The notes: generated from the sequence alone by a model not told the origin. Shown: positions 16,570 through 25,769, numbered from the stretch's first letter. The stretch: DNA of 64,000 nt from Paenibacillus solani (GCF_001277345.1 NZ_LIUT01000001.1:2568203-2632202); one strand, 5' to 3'. A program made the numbers and translations.

Positions 16570-16596
16570 GCTTAACCTCGTTTCACCTGACTTTTT

Positions 16597-17169
16597 TCAC
16601 ATCGAATAACTGCCGATTTTCTTCTTTTCCCTGTCTATGTAGTCATATACTTTGAGTATCTCTTCCTCGTAGTTATTCTGAATTTCAAAATATGCGACAT
16701 CGGATGCCAGACACTTTTCTCGAAATGTTACATGCTCTTTAATATATTCAACGGCTGTCCCCTCTTCTGGGTACATTCGTGTTTCGATAACATTTCGATG
16801 GCGAATGATACTGGAGCGAAAATGCTGCTGAATGTATGGGGTTGAGAACCCTAAGAAAACGGCAATGATCTGCTCCTTGTATGATGATTCAATATCCTCA
16901 AGATGATGCGGCAGTATGTAGCAGCCCTCGATGATAAGACTTTGCTTATTCTCGATGTTCGTCATGATGATTCCCTTAAGGATCGGCCATAATTTGTCTC
17001 CGATATCCTCGGTTGAATCCATCGGCGTAAATCCGCAGTTCTTATCGGCTCGATACAGCCCCATTTTCAGATGATCGATCGACAGATATGGAACATGATA
17101 TTTCTCAAGTAATCGTTGAGCCATATAAGTCTTACCTGTGCAACTATTCCCACTGATTAATATGATCAA
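16597..17169 (-). CDS. P-loop NTPase/kinase-like protein
   Basis: The start is probably the TTG at 17169, seven bases after GGGAGG; a TTG at 17175 overlaps that site. The 190-residue protein begins with LISGNSCTGKTYMAQRL, a Walker A motif, followed by DHLKMGLYRADKN and an acidic IIEGCYILP strand. A lid with arginines (RSSIIRHRNVIETR) suggests a small-molecule kinase of the AAA_33/zeta-like type, similar to 2-phosphoglycerate-kinase-like proteins. The substrate is unknown. Confidence 0.8.
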   Translation of the reverse strand: MIILISGNSCTGKTYMAQRLLEKYHVPYLSIDHLKMGLYRADKNCGFTPMDSTEDIGDKLWPILKGIIMTNIENKQSLIIEGCYILPHHLEDIESSYKEQIIAVFLGFSTPYIQQHFRSSIIRHRNVIETRMYPEEGTAVEYIKEHVTFREKCLASDVAYFEIQNNYEEEILKVYDYIDREKKKIGSYSM

Positions 17170-17217
17170 GAACAATCCTCCCGTATCGGCAAAGTCATGT
17201 GATAGTCGTTACGTTTG

Positions 17218-17457
17218 CTACTCAAAATACCTTTTATAGTTATCCAATAATTCTACAGGACTTACCTCATCTTCATCATTAAAGGCATCCTGATCCGATT
17301 CAACCTGATAGACGTGAGCATGTACATGGAGATCAATTACACTCTGAAGCAATTTCATGAGACTATGGTTGAATTCATATTCAAGAACAATATGATCTCC
17401 GTCTTCGTGAACGGGAACACGACATAGTTTCATTTGTATTTTTGAAATTTTGATCAC
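17218..17457 (-). CDS. Small hypothetical protein (about 76-79 aa)
   Basis: The frame opens with a GTG at 17457, but no ribosome site precedes it. A near-perfect anti-16S match, GAGGTGATC, covers that GTG, and the first codon at a normal distance after it is ATT (17448), a rare start codon. The peptide mixes hydrophobic strand and helix segments (SLMKLLQSVIDLHVHAHVY) with an acidic tail. It is followed by another small hypothetical gene in the same direction. The family was not recognised. Confidence 0.5.
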   Translation of the reverse strand: MIKISKIQMKLCRVPVHEDGDHIVLEYEFNHSLMKLLQSVIDLHVHAHVYQVESDQDAFNDEDEVSPVELLDNYKRYFE

Positions 17458-17505
17458 CTCGTAAAGTCAATGCTTGACCCAAGTGCTAACAAATAGAGAT
17501 CTCTA

Positions 17506-17928
17506 CTATACGATTGTTGCACAGTAACCCTGTTCTTTACCTTTTATAACCGCCTGCATGTATCCTTCGAAATAGAAAGGAATATGATCCTCGGTACCAT
17601 TTAGAATTCTTCCTCTTACTTTATCAAAAGCTAATATGGATATTGAAAAATCCGGTTCCCCCGTAACAAATACAGGTTGATTTCTCTCTTCACTCCAATA
17701 ATATTTCCCGCCATGTATTCTTCTTGCGACTTCCATAATGTAACACCCCACCATAGAAGAAACCGAGTTTACATGGTCCTCTTCAAGTTCATAATCACAC
17801 AACTCGTCTAAAATATCCTCAACAATCTGTAGGCTTTCAATGCTCAAATCAAGATTTCCCTTGTCGGAAAAGTTATTCTTAAAACTCTCTGCTGTCGATA
17901 TTATATCTTCTTCTAATTTGCTTCTCAT
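17506..17928 (-). CDS. Hypothetical protein (140 aa)
   Basis: The start is the ATG at 17928, five bases after GGGAGGG; the frame opens earlier only through that site. The product is acidic and contains YIMEVARRIHGGKYYWSEE, then a strand-rich part (PVFVTGEPDFSISILAFDKV) and YFEGYMQAVIKG. This looks like a small alpha/beta protein of the type often found as immunity or orphan proteins in Bacillales, but I do not recognise a family. Confidence 0.65.
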   Translation of the reverse strand: MRSKLEEDIISTAESFKNNFSDKGNLDLSIESLQIVEDILDELCDYELEEDHVNSVSSMVGCYIMEVARRIHGGKYYWSEERNQPVFVTGEPDFSISILAFDKVRGRILNGTEDHIPFYFEGYMQAVIKGKEQGYCATIV

Positions 17929-17964
17929 AAATTCCCTCCCATTAAACAATACATCTTCGTTTAT

Positions 17965-18105
17965 TCACATATATGTTTCCGAATACCATAAGCTAACAAA
18001 AAATATGATTTCAAACAAGAACAACATCATAAACAATAGGATGACAATAACTAAAATGATTTTCATAACTTGCTTAAAAATATTCTTTATACGGAACGTG
18101 TTCAT
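17965..18105 (-). CDS. Small membrane protein (46 aa)
   Basis: An ATG at 18105 follows GAGGGATGAAAT. After a short basic N terminus (MNTFRIKNIFKQVMKI) the peptide is one long hydrophobic helix rich in Leu, Ile, Phe and Met, ending with a polar SETYM. It lies upstream of the 140-residue hypothetical gene on the same strand with a 36-base gap, so they could be co-transcribed. The function is unknown. Confidence 0.5.
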   Translation of the reverse strand: MNTFRIKNIFKQVMKIILVIVILLFMMLFLFEIIFFVSLWYSETYM

Positions 18106-18189
18106 ATTTCATCCCTCATTAATCTTGTTATAAGAAGTATACCGTATTTATACCTCATGAATATCCTCTTTAGCTATTCGTAATATAAG

Positions 18190-18223
18190 AAAAAGAAAGC
18201 CCCGCTGCATTTGCAGCAGAGCC
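18190..18223 (-). terminator. Rho-independent terminator of VWA lipoprotein gene
   Basis: On the minus strand GCTCTGCTGC pairs with GCAGCGGGGC (two G-U pairs) around AAAT and is followed by TTTCTTTTTC. Confidence 0.75.
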
Positions 18224-18269
18224 ATCCTCTCATAACTCCTGCATTGGAGCCTCACTTCACTCTTGATTG

Positions 18270-19484
18270 CTATGGGTTCATATTGTTCTCCCTTTCCTTC
18301 CTGCTATCCCTGACCGCCTTATCACGCTCTTCCCAAGTTTCATCGACAATTGAATCTTTTTGCTCTCGTATTTGTTTGACTAACGCATCATTTTCTGCTC
18401 GAACCCGCTTAATTACCTCTTCCCCGTAGGCCTTGGCTTCCTCGTCATTGCGAGCCTTCCGGAACTGCACCTCTGCATGTATTTTAGTTGTCTGATTGGT
18501 CAGCTCCACCCACTTACAGTTAGCCACCTGTGTTTCTTTGATCCAGATGGAATTGCTGTAATTTGTTTCCTTGAGCCATATGCAGTTATAATACTGGGTC
18601 CATGCAACCCAATCGAAGGATTCCTCAAAAATCTTTTGTAACTCCTCTGCATTCCTGGCATCAAAATACTTTCCTTTCCCCTGAGCAGCGATTTCTTTTA
18701 GACTCTCTGTACTCTCCGATACATCAAATCCAATGACATTCACAACACCCTCGATTCCTGACTCCGCCAAGGCAGCTGCCGCAGCTGCTGGATCGCCACC
18801 ACAGGTCTCCAATCCATCTGTAACCAAATAGATAATGTTGGTATTGGTCACACTATCGTAGTCTGCAAAATCCTCCTTGGCCTCTTCTAACGCTTTTGCT
18901 ATGTTTGTCCAGCCCGCTGGCTGTATTTGACTTAAGTTTTCCTTGAACTCTTCCTTCGCATAAGGCTGAAATGGATATACCGTCTCCGTGGCGGCACAGG
19001 AAGCCTCCTTCAGTGCCAAATCATTAGCTCCCTCATGACCATATACTCGTAGAGACACATTGGCTTGCTTCGGGAATCGACTGGCGAACCTGGCAATCTC
19101 TTTTTGGGCGATTTCCATCTTCATCCGACCATCCAGCTTCTGATCCATACTTTTGGAAGAGTCCAGAATAATCTGTATGTTAATGTTCTCTTTTAAATCT
19201 CCATTCAATGATGACGGCTTCTTGCATTCTCCTTCTTTCTTTACATCCTCCTGCTCACAGCCTGCCAGATCAGCCGGAAATTGTTCTTTTAGCTCCTGAT
19301 ACAGCCTTTCTATATGATCATCTCGGGAGTCTTCCTCGACCACCGATTCAGTAGATTCTTTGTTCACCTGCTCTGCCGTCTCCATCTTTTGATCAGCCAC
19401 AGGCTCCTTCTCTTTCGAAGTACAGCCTGCCAGTGCTAACAATAACAATCCAAAGACAAAGATAACCAACCATTTCCTGTTCAT
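18270..19484 (-). CDS. VWA-domain lipoprotein with C-terminal W-rich repeats
   Basis: The start is the ATG at 19484 (GAGGATG upstream), giving 404 residues. A lipoprotein signal ends in LALAGC. A von Willebrand A domain (about 105-305) has the MIDAS motif DSSKSM and the later TDGLETCGGDP. After it come three 11-residue repeats with the pattern (C/S)xWxxET(N/Q) (about 310-343), then a highly charged, probably helical tail rich in Glu, Arg and Lys. The protein is expected outside the membrane as a metal-dependent adhesin-like or scaffold lipoprotein. The repeats do not match a family I know. It is monocistronic. Confidence 0.85.
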   Translation of the reverse strand: MNRKWLVIFVFGLLLLALAGCTSKEKEPVADQKMETAEQVNKESTESVVEEDSRDDHIERLYQELKEQFPADLAGCEQEDVKKEGECKKPSSLNGDLKENINIQIILDSSKSMDQKLDGRMKMEIAQKEIARFASRFPKQANVSLRVYGHEGANDLALKEASCAATETVYPFQPYAKEEFKENLSQIQPAGWTNIAKALEEAKEDFADYDSVTNTNIIYLVTDGLETCGGDPAAAAAALAESGIEGVVNVIGFDVSESTESLKEIAAQGKGKYFDARNAEELQKIFEESFDWVAWTQYYNCIWLKETNYSNSIWIKETQVANCKWVELTNQTTKIHAEVQFRKARNDEEAKAYGEEVIKRVRAENDALVKQIREQKDSIVDETWEERDKAVRDSRKERENNMNP

Positions 19485-19565
19485 GAATTCATCCTCATAC
19501 CTTTCCAAAATTTCCCCATCATTACCCATAATCTCATGCATTGAACCAGCAAATACTTATTTTGA

Positions 19566-19592
19566 GAATAAAAAAGGGCAACTGCCCCCTTT
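19566..19592 (-). terminator. Weak terminator-like hairpin
   Basis: On the minus strand GGGC-AGTT-GCCC is followed by TTTTTTATT. The stem is short, but its position after the acetyltransferase gene at 19633 fits termination. Confidence 0.5.
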
Positions 19593-19632
19593 CCTACCGA
19601 GAGACAGCCGCCTTATAGATAGAAACCTGTTG

Positions 19633-20481
19633 TTACGTTATACCATACCAGAATATTCTGTAATCAAAATCCGGGATCATACCAATCCCTTCGGCAATTC
19701 GAATAGACCCTGTATTATCCGGAGAGCAGTCCCAATAAGGTTGAATTCCTTTTTGACTACATTCTTTCACGTAGGCTGTGGCTGCTTGCACGCCATAATT
19801 CCTTTTTCTATATCCTTCAATGGTTTCGATGTCGATCGCATGCGTTTGACCGGCAACAAAAGCTGAGAAGCATAAGCTCACTAGATTATTATCTTCTTCG
19901 ACGTAATACCCGAAGCCTTGCTGTAAGAAGGCATCCATGGAATCCCAAAAATGAAGCAGCTTCTTCTCCAAAAATGAATGGTTGTCCAATCGTCTTGATT
20001 CCAGCAGGTCTCTATCGATTCTATGTATGGCAGGAGGATCAGACAAGTCAGGTCTTCTCGCTAGTAAATTGCCCTCTGAATAAAATACATGTTGAATATC
20101 GCTTAGAACATTGCGGTTATTAAATATGGTAGAGATCGTGCTATCCCATGTATCCAAGTTCGCACCCATCTCCACGACGCTGATATTTTGCTTCTTTAGC
20201 ACAGGTTCAACGTGAGTGATCATATAGTCGTTCAAGCCTGTTAAAAAACCTTCACTCTGCGGATCCCCAACAATCTGAAACCCTTGTTGACCTTGAATCC
20301 AAATCAAGGCCGCTGTTGGTTCGGTTTCCCGATCTACATAGACACGTCCCGGGTTGTTCCCCTGTACCACTGCTCTGACCTCGATGTTCTTACACTGATC
20401 AGCAATATAACTTATTTTGTAATACTCTTCTTTATTTAACTCTACTATCATGTTATAACCCCAATTCTCATCATATGTCAT
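19633..20481 (-). CDS. GNAT family acetyltransferase (GNAT_acetyltr_2-like)
   Basis: I place the start at the ATG at 20481, with GGAG five bases upstream; the frame continues into the NUDIX gene without a ribosome site, and an ATG at 20451 is a second choice. The roughly 282-residue product has a divergent N-terminal half and a C-terminal acetyltransferase core with IDIETIEGYRKRNYGVQAA, matching the acetyl-CoA loop of the GNAT_acetyltr_2 family found mainly in Bacillales. The substrate is unknown. It follows the NUDIX gene closely on the same strand. Confidence 0.8.
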   Translation of the reverse strand: MTYDENWGYNMIVELNKEEYYKISYIADQCKNIEVRAVVQGNNPGRVYVDRETEPTAALIWIQGQQGFQIVGDPQSEGFLTGLNDYMITHVEPVLKKQNISVVEMGANLDTWDSTISTIFNNRNVLSDIQHVFYSEGNLLARRPDLSDPPAIHRIDRDLLESRRLDNHSFLEKKLLHFWDSMDAFLQQGFGYYVEEDNNLVSLCFSAFVAGQTHAIDIETIEGYRKRNYGVQAATAYVKECSQKGIQPYWDCSPDNTGSIRIAEGIGMIPDFDYRIFWYGIT

Positions 20482-20548
20482 ATGTTCTCCGTTATATCTC
20501 CAAAGTCTAAAAATAGGTCCTTGTTGTTGAATAAGTAAAAAAGTTGAA

Positions 20549-21010
20549 CTAAGTTTCTCTAATATGTACTTCCTTCTCCCCTTCATCCCACACTACATGT
20601 ATTTCAAAGGTGCCTTCCTTAAAAAAATACGGAATCCTCCTTCTAATGGATGTCTGCATGGGCACAAATTCAAGTTCGTTAATATGAATCCATTCTGGAT
20701 TTCCTTCTTCAGATTCTGTTATTAATTCTCCAGAGAACTCCCGGGTCAAATAGTTGTATATGATATGTCGATCTCTTGCTTTCTCATTCACATATTCATA
20801 AATCCCTTTGAATCGTAGATTTCTTACATCTAATCCGGTCTCTTCTTTAACTTCTCTTATAGCCCCTTCAACAGGACTTTCTGGAAACTCCAGTTTCCCG
20901 CCGGGTGGAATATACCCCTGGAAATGATCATGATTTCGGTTCAGCATGAGAACCCGATCTCCATCTTGGATCATGCATAAGGTCCATACTTTATAGTTAA
21001 TGTTATTCAT
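20549..21010 (-). CDS. NUDIX hydrolase, MutT/8-oxo-dGTP diphosphatase-like
   Basis: The start ATG at 21010 lies four bases after AGAGGA; an ATG at 21028 lacks a site. The 153-residue protein contains a complete Nudix box from GGKLEFPESPVEGAIREV to KEETGLD, with the REVKEE metal-binding core. The N-terminal WTLCMIQDGDRVLMLNR is typical of MutT-type enzymes that cleave nucleoside diphosphate derivatives. Specificity for 8-oxo-dGTP is an inference. Confidence 0.88.
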   Translation of the reverse strand: MNNINYKVWTLCMIQDGDRVLMLNRNHDHFQGYIPPGGKLEFPESPVEGAIREVKEETGLDVRNLRFKGIYEYVNEKARDRHIIYNYLTREFSGELITESEEGNPEWIHINELEFVPMQTSIRRRIPYFFKEGTFEIHVVWDEGEKEVHIRET

Positions 21011-21074
21011 AGAATCCTCTGTTTTCATATAATCATTACATGTTGTTTGTTATACATTCGCATTCAGCATCAGA

Positions 21075-21710
21075 TTATATCCGGCTTCTGCCCGCTTCCA
21101 TCGTGCTCAGAACAGGCTCTAATTTCATGATCCCCAATTCAACCGCTGTCTCGATATAGCCGATAATTTGTACCATCGTAAAAAGACGCAGGTCTTCGTT
21201 TATTGCATCCTTGTCGTATTCCATATCACCTAGTACATAGGGTATGAAGCTTTTCACGTCTTCACGCTTGACCTCTTCCAAATCCACGATAGCTGGGACA
21301 TGACTAAGCACTCTTTTCAGCTCATCTGTACATCCATAATGCTCCAATAATTTACCGTTTAATAATCGAAAATCCTGATGAGATACATCATATAATTGTG
21401 GATCAGCTTCCATTCTGTTTCTTAGCCAGGGAAGATTAAACCCTCTTAACCAAATATCGTCAGCAATTAAATGTGTGTAATAACCCAATACATAGGGACT
21501 ACTCCTCTCCGATTGGTATGTATCTAAAAACCCCTCATAATCAACATACCTTGTATAGTTCTGTACCTCACCTTGGAAGAAGTGGGATTCGTTTTTAGTC
21601 GAGACCGCATCTGGAGCAACGCTTCCCACCAAAAATGATGTTCGCTCTTCGATTGACAAGCTTTCTGCGATTCGATTGGCTATGATTAAGTGCATAATTC
21701 TTGAACCCAT
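21075..21710 (-). CDS. Zinc-dependent phospholipase C-like hydrolase
   Basis: The start ATG at 21710 has GGGAG nine bases upstream; an earlier ATG (21719) overlaps that site. The 211-residue cytosolic protein has SVAPDAV, HFF and GYYTHLIADDIW, the His/Asp pattern of the zinc_dep_PLPC domain family common in Bacillales (annotated as hydrolases). No signal peptide is present, unlike secreted phospholipase C. The true substrate is unknown. Confidence 0.7.
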   Translation of the reverse strand: MGSRIMHLIIANRIAESLSIEERTSFLVGSVAPDAVSTKNESHFFQGEVQNYTRYVDYEGFLDTYQSERSSPYVLGYYTHLIADDIWLRGFNLPWLRNRMEADPQLYDVSHQDFRLLNGKLLEHYGCTDELKRVLSHVPAIVDLEEVKREDVKSFIPYVLGDMEYDKDAINEDLRLFTMVQIIGYIETAVELGIMKLEPVLSTMEAGRSRI

Positions 21711-21756
21711 GGTTCCCATCTCCCTTTTATTGTAGAGAAACCTCCATACGATATTA

Positions 21757-22481
21757 CTAGATGTTAGCGCTTTCCACGAGATGTAGAGCTTTCTTGGCTT
21801 TTTGCATTCTATGTTTAATGCGTATCGATTTATTCAGATGCAAGAAGATATGTCTTGTTGCTGGCATCAATATTAATCCTGCTATCGTTTTATACCCCCA
21901 ATAATCAAGCAACCATAAAGCTTCGTCCTTAACAGCATTTTGCTCTTTAAGCTCATTGATTCTGTTGGCTTCGACTTTCTGCTTAAAATCACCTGGGGAT
22001 AAGCAGCTCACGATTTCACGAGTTTTACGTCCAACTTCCCTACGATATTCCATAAGAGCTTGAATATCCAGTTTCGCACTTAAATCAGCAATCTCGGCTT
22101 CTGTCATTTCATTTCCCGAATGCGCATAATGGGTTTGAAGTTTCTTGCCCCATCCTCCCAAGTGCCAAACTTGCTGGTCGTGATGGACCAGTACATTCAT
22201 GGTCATATCTTCAATTCGGGTAATATGCCACATATGCCATATAATCGAATTCTTCGTATCCGGGGCCGATACAGGATAGTTCGCCACGTTTCTTCTCCCA
22301 GATTCGTCACTAATTCATCTTCCAACGTAGCAACGGGTGAATGACTCATCTCCGATGCATGCAGCAAACTATGCTGCTTCAGAAACAAATCCACAGCAGC
22401 CTGATGCTCAGCTGGTTTCAAAATGATGTTTGTCAGTTTCTTATGATTCACATTCCATTGTTTTCTTTGATTTAAATCCAT
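21757..22481 (-). pseudogene. DinB-like protein gene with single-base frameshift
   Basis: Two overlapping frames form one gene. The N-terminal part starts at the ATG at 22481 (AGGAAGG upstream) and reads through LKPAEHQAAVDLFLKQHSLL to LGEETWR. The continuation, YPVSAPDTKNSIIWHMWHIT, is in the next frame. Inserting one base near 22288 (for example one extra A in CGAACTAT) joins the two into a protein of about 241 residues with the DinB-superfamily pattern, including the HMWHITRIED metal-binding histidines. It is either a recent inactivating deletion or a sequencing error. Confidence 0.7.
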
Positions 22482-22521
22482 CTGAAACCTTCCTATTCTG
22501 GTTTGGATTTTGACAAGTACA

Positions 22522-23118
22522 TCAAACTGAATCCCTTTTCGGGTCTCGATCGAGAAACCATTTCGTTTTATGTACTCCGGCTTCTCCAAGGAAATCTCCC
22601 CTTGTCAGTCCATGTTCCCCTAACAACATACGATAATTTGTGATCGTGCCATCATGGGAAATGATGATGAGGCGCTTCTGCCTTTCTTGGCACGAGCTTA
22701 ATAATAACAAGGCATATGTCTCAAAAAGCTTCTGATCCATTGTATTAATTCCTTCACGCCAGCAGTCCAAACCGAAGTCAAGGATTTCAATTCCATGATG
22801 AAGGCCAGCAAGCTCATCTCTTGAGTAAATCTGATCACACATCAATGTAGGAAACTCCGGATGAAGCGGGAACATTCTCGGACCTACAAGAGGAGAAATT
22901 ATGAAATTAGTGTGGTTCGTAAGGATATGAGCCGTTTCTATCGTTCGTTTTGTCGGGCTCACAACGATCATGTCATCGCTAGTCCATTCAAATTGTTCAC
23001 GTAGTTGGCTCACCTGCAATTTTCCTAATTCCGTAAGGCTCGGATGTAAGGTATGTAAACGATCAGGGTAGTCTTCGAGATGTTCACCATGTCCATGACG
23101 AATGAATATGATTTCCAC
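22522..23118 (-). CDS. Histidine phosphatase family protein
   Basis: The start is a GTG at 23118, preceded by AAAAGAGGTGA. The 198-residue product opens with EIIFIRHGHGEHLED, the RHG catalytic motif with the phosphorylated His, and later has VVSPTKRTIETA and IIISHDGTI, which complete the catalytic pocket. The family includes phosphoglycerate mutases and broad phosphatases such as PhoE; the substrate is unknown. Its 3' end overlaps nothing essential of the DinB-like gene, which starts 41 bases further on. Confidence 0.87.
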   Translation of the reverse strand: MEIIFIRHGHGEHLEDYPDRLHTLHPSLTELGKLQVSQLREQFEWTSDDMIVVSPTKRTIETAHILTNHTNFIISPLVGPRMFPLHPEFPTLMCDQIYSRDELAGLHHGIEILDFGLDCWREGINTMDQKLFETYALLLLSSCQERQKRLIIISHDGTITNYRMLLGEHGLTRGDFLGEAGVHKTKWFLDRDPKRDSV

Positions 23119-23275
23119 AGAGTCACCTCTTTTCAGATGAATAATGGTCACGACCTGTCTGCCTACTTAAAATACTGCACTAGGTTAAGGGGATTATCGA
23201 CCGATTACCTTCCATAATTATACATAGGGCTACCAGACTGTGGAAGCCATTCAATATAAATATTAGGGCTAGTCA

Positions 23276-23881
23276 TTATTCTTCGCTGCTATTTTCCAAT
23301 ATCCATTTCACGGCTTCATTTACATTCTTAGCGATAAAGTCAGGGTAAGCTTCTAACCAACCACCAAAAACTATTATTTCTATATTGTTCAAGGTCCCTC
23401 TGACCAGATCCTGTTGTGACAAGAACTTTAATACACCCTGCTTCTTGTGCAGCAACCAGGCCTCCTTATTATTCAAATAAACATTGTTCCTCGGAACCAT
23501 TGCTGTATGGTCCGGGACTCTGGTCATGAATGTTCCTGACTAGAATATATGGTTTGAGTTCAACGTTTTTTCTACCTGCAATTTTTTTAATAACCTGCCC
23601 ATCTTCTGAACTAAACTCCCACTTTGCATCAATGTTCTGTTTTATAATTTCTCCAAAACAGTAGCTTATTGCATATGTATCCACCTTCGAGAGGAAGTAC
23701 CCTTCCGATACTCACAACTTATAGCATTTTTATAACATTCGTTTTTTTCAATTTCGATGAGTTCCTCTACCCCATCAATCTCTCTAGTAAAATTCCAACC
23801 CGTATCTGACTTCTCATAATTAAACCCAAGCTGAGCGAATCTATCTACTAAAATATCTTCAATACACTTAGTAGTATTCAT
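23276..23881 (-). pseudogene. Hypothetical gene broken by two frameshifts
   Basis: Three overlapping frames (23881-23666, 23684-23469, 23527-23276) run in the same direction with overlaps of 19 and 59 bases and no strong internal ribosome sites. Together they would encode about 200 residues. Parts include LVDRFAQLGFNYEKSDTGWN, then ISYCFGEIIKQNIDAKWEFS, then NVYLNNKEAWLLHKKQGVLK. I do not recognise the family. A decayed single gene fits better than three tiny ones, but I could not compare it with an intact relative. Confidence 0.45.
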
Positions 23882-24042
23882 AAATTTTCTCCTTTTTAAC
23901 GTAATGGTAGTACACCATCATAACGTATCCTAACACCATAATACATCATACCCGGGTCCGTCTCACGGAATCCTCCAATTCGTTTGAATGTTAAGAGAAT
24001 AACAATCACATTACACAACTATCAGCATCCCTCAGACACAAC

Positions 24043-24075
24043 AAAAAAGACCAGGAGCGATCTCCCCGCTCTGGC
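24043..24075 (-). terminator. Rho-independent terminator
   Basis: On the minus strand CCAGAGCG pairs with CGCTCCTGG and is followed by TCTTTTTTG, about 75 bases after the radical SAM gene. The plus strand also has a T-run (CTTTTTC), so it could act in both directions. Confidence 0.78.
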
Positions 24076-24149
24076 CGGTACTTTTTCTATCCTTGAAATA
24101 CCTACTCTACTGATTACTGATCTGCTAGACCCAATAGTCTATCCACACC

Positions 24150-24977
24150 TTAAGGCTCAAACCCCTTCTGACTTACAAATAACTGCTCCTTCGGAAATAC
24201 CTTGCTAAAACGGTCGTAGACCACTTTATATGATGCAGGATTATACCATTGTTCCTCACCAAGCTCCTCATACAGCGCCTGAACTGGCAGCCGCTTCGTC
24301 CGTTTACCGCCGCTGCCGTCCCCCATAAAATAATCGTCGATACACACACGATGAACGAGCGGTCTCAGCAAATGAGGAAAATCTTCCGTGCTCGGAAGCA
24401 CGGGGGCAATAGCTGCCTGAGCGGGAATCCCCGCGTCCCTTAGCAGCTCGAGGGTTTTTAGTCTGGCTTGGATAGGTGGAGCTGACGGCGTAAAATGCTT
24501 GCGTATGTCATCACGATCCGTTTCGACCGTCATGCTCACCCGCACGTGTTCCCCTAACTGCTGCAGCAGATCGATATCTCGGCGGACCAGTGGACTGCGC
24601 GTTTGAACCAACAGAAAATCCGGCGGTTCGCTAACCATAGTCTCCAGCAGAGCGCGGGTCACTTCTTCCTTGGCCTCAATCGGCTGGTACGGATCAGTGC
24701 TGGATGACATGAATATCGTGACAGGTCCTTTGGACTTGGCACGCTGCAGCTCTTTAAGCAGGATGTCAGAAGACTCGAGCTTCACATCAACCCAGCTTCC
24801 CCATTCCTGTTTCCGAAATAACGATACCGGCATTTGCCGGACATAACAATAAGAGCAAGCGAAGGTACAGCCCGTATACGGATTTAAGGTATGGCTGTAT
24901 CCATTCAGGAATCCCGTTCCTTTATTGAGCAGGGTCTTCGGCGTTTTATAGAGCACCTCATGATTCACCTTGGACAC
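24150..24977 (-). CDS. Radical SAM protein, SplB-like
   Basis: The 275-residue protein has the CxxxCxxC cluster motif in GCTFACSYCYVRQMP (about residues 36-50), STDPYQPIE and a conserved TRSPLVRRDIDLL segment. These match the small SPL-family radical SAM proteins often called Rv2578c-like, which are related to spore photoproduct lyase but shorter. The first codon is GTG at 24977; a GTG three codons later has the better-placed GGGGTG and may be the true start. The substrate is unknown. Confidence 0.85.
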   Translation of the reverse strand: MSKVNHEVLYKTPKTLLNKGTGFLNGYSHTLNPYTGCTFACSYCYVRQMPVSLFRKQEWGSWVDVKLESSDILLKELQRAKSKGPVTIFMSSSTDPYQPIEAKEEVTRALLETMVSEPPDFLLVQTRSPLVRRDIDLLQQLGEHVRVSMTVETDRDDIRKHFTPSAPPIQARLKTLELLRDAGIPAQAAIAPVLPSTEDFPHLLRPLVHRVCIDDYFMGDGSGGKRTKRLPVQALYEELGEEQWYNPASYKVVYDRFSKVFPKEQLFVSQKGFEP

Positions 24978-25055
24978 CCCATTTCTACACTTTCTTCTAT
25001 TATACTATTTCCCTCCTTACATCCATAACGAATGAATGAGCACCCTTATGCCCCC

Positions 25056-25769
25056 TTACTTAGCATCATGAAAAATAATCCCTAGACTGTATCTTGTCCC
25101 CGACGTGATCGTGCTGACGCCATGCCGGAGTGTAGTCCGATAATACCCGCGCATTCCCTCAACAGGACGATGGCTGGTCGGAAAGATCAGCCCCGCTCCC
25201 TGTTCCAAGGTGATCACATGTCCCCGGCTTTGTGCCCGCGGCCGCTGTTCCATCAGCAGGAACTCTCCGCCAGTGAAATCTATTTCCTTCTTATTAAGCA
25301 CAAACACCACTTGAAGCGGGAAGAACTCATCTCCGTACAAATCCTGGTGCAAGCAATTATAGCCGCCCTCCTCATATTTCAAAATCAGCGGCGTTGAGCG
25401 CTCCTGCCCTTGCTCATGGCACATCTCCAGATACTCATCTAAGCTCACCGGGTACCTCTCCTCATGGCCAAGCTGGGTCAACCAGCGATTAGCCGTCAGC
25501 GCAAGCTCGGGATAGAAGCCCTCGCGAAGCTGCTGCAGCAATTCCGGTAGCGGTGCTTGATAATACTTGTATTCTCCCCGCCCGAACCGGTACCTCTCCA
25601 TATGGATCGTGCTGCGAAACCGTTCCTCATCCGAATAGCTGTTCATCATGTCTGTACATTCTTCAGACAGCAGCAGCTTTGGAAGTACAGCATATCCCTG
25701 CTCATCCAACGTTGCTTGTAAGGCCTGCCAATCCAGCTCTTCTATACACTTTGGTAACGATTTAGGCAT
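25056..25769 (-). CDS. 2OG-Fe(II) oxygenase in the ada operon
   Basis: The 237-residue protein has the double-stranded beta-helix core with the iron-binding HQDLYGDEFFPLQVVF (His-x-Asp) and a distal His/Arg pair in FPTSHRPVEG and TRYSLG. Its start overlaps the end of the O6-methylguanine methyltransferase gene by 8 bases, so it is translationally coupled to ada genes. Oxidative demethylation of alkylated nucleic acid, as by AlkB, is the natural hypothesis, but the sequence belongs to a separate prolyl-hydroxylase-like group (COG3826 type), so the target is uncertain. Confidence 0.8.
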   Translation of the reverse strand: MPKSLPKCIEELDWQALQATLDEQGYAVLPKLLLSEECTDMMNSYSDEERFRSTIHMERYRFGRGEYKYYQAPLPELLQQLREGFYPELALTANRWLTQLGHEERYPVSLDEYLEMCHEQGQERSTPLILKYEEGGYNCLHQDLYGDEFFPLQVVFVLNKKEIDFTGGEFLLMEQRPRAQSRGHVITLEQGAGLIFPTSHRPVEGMRGYYRTTLRHGVSTITSGTRYSLGIIFHDAK

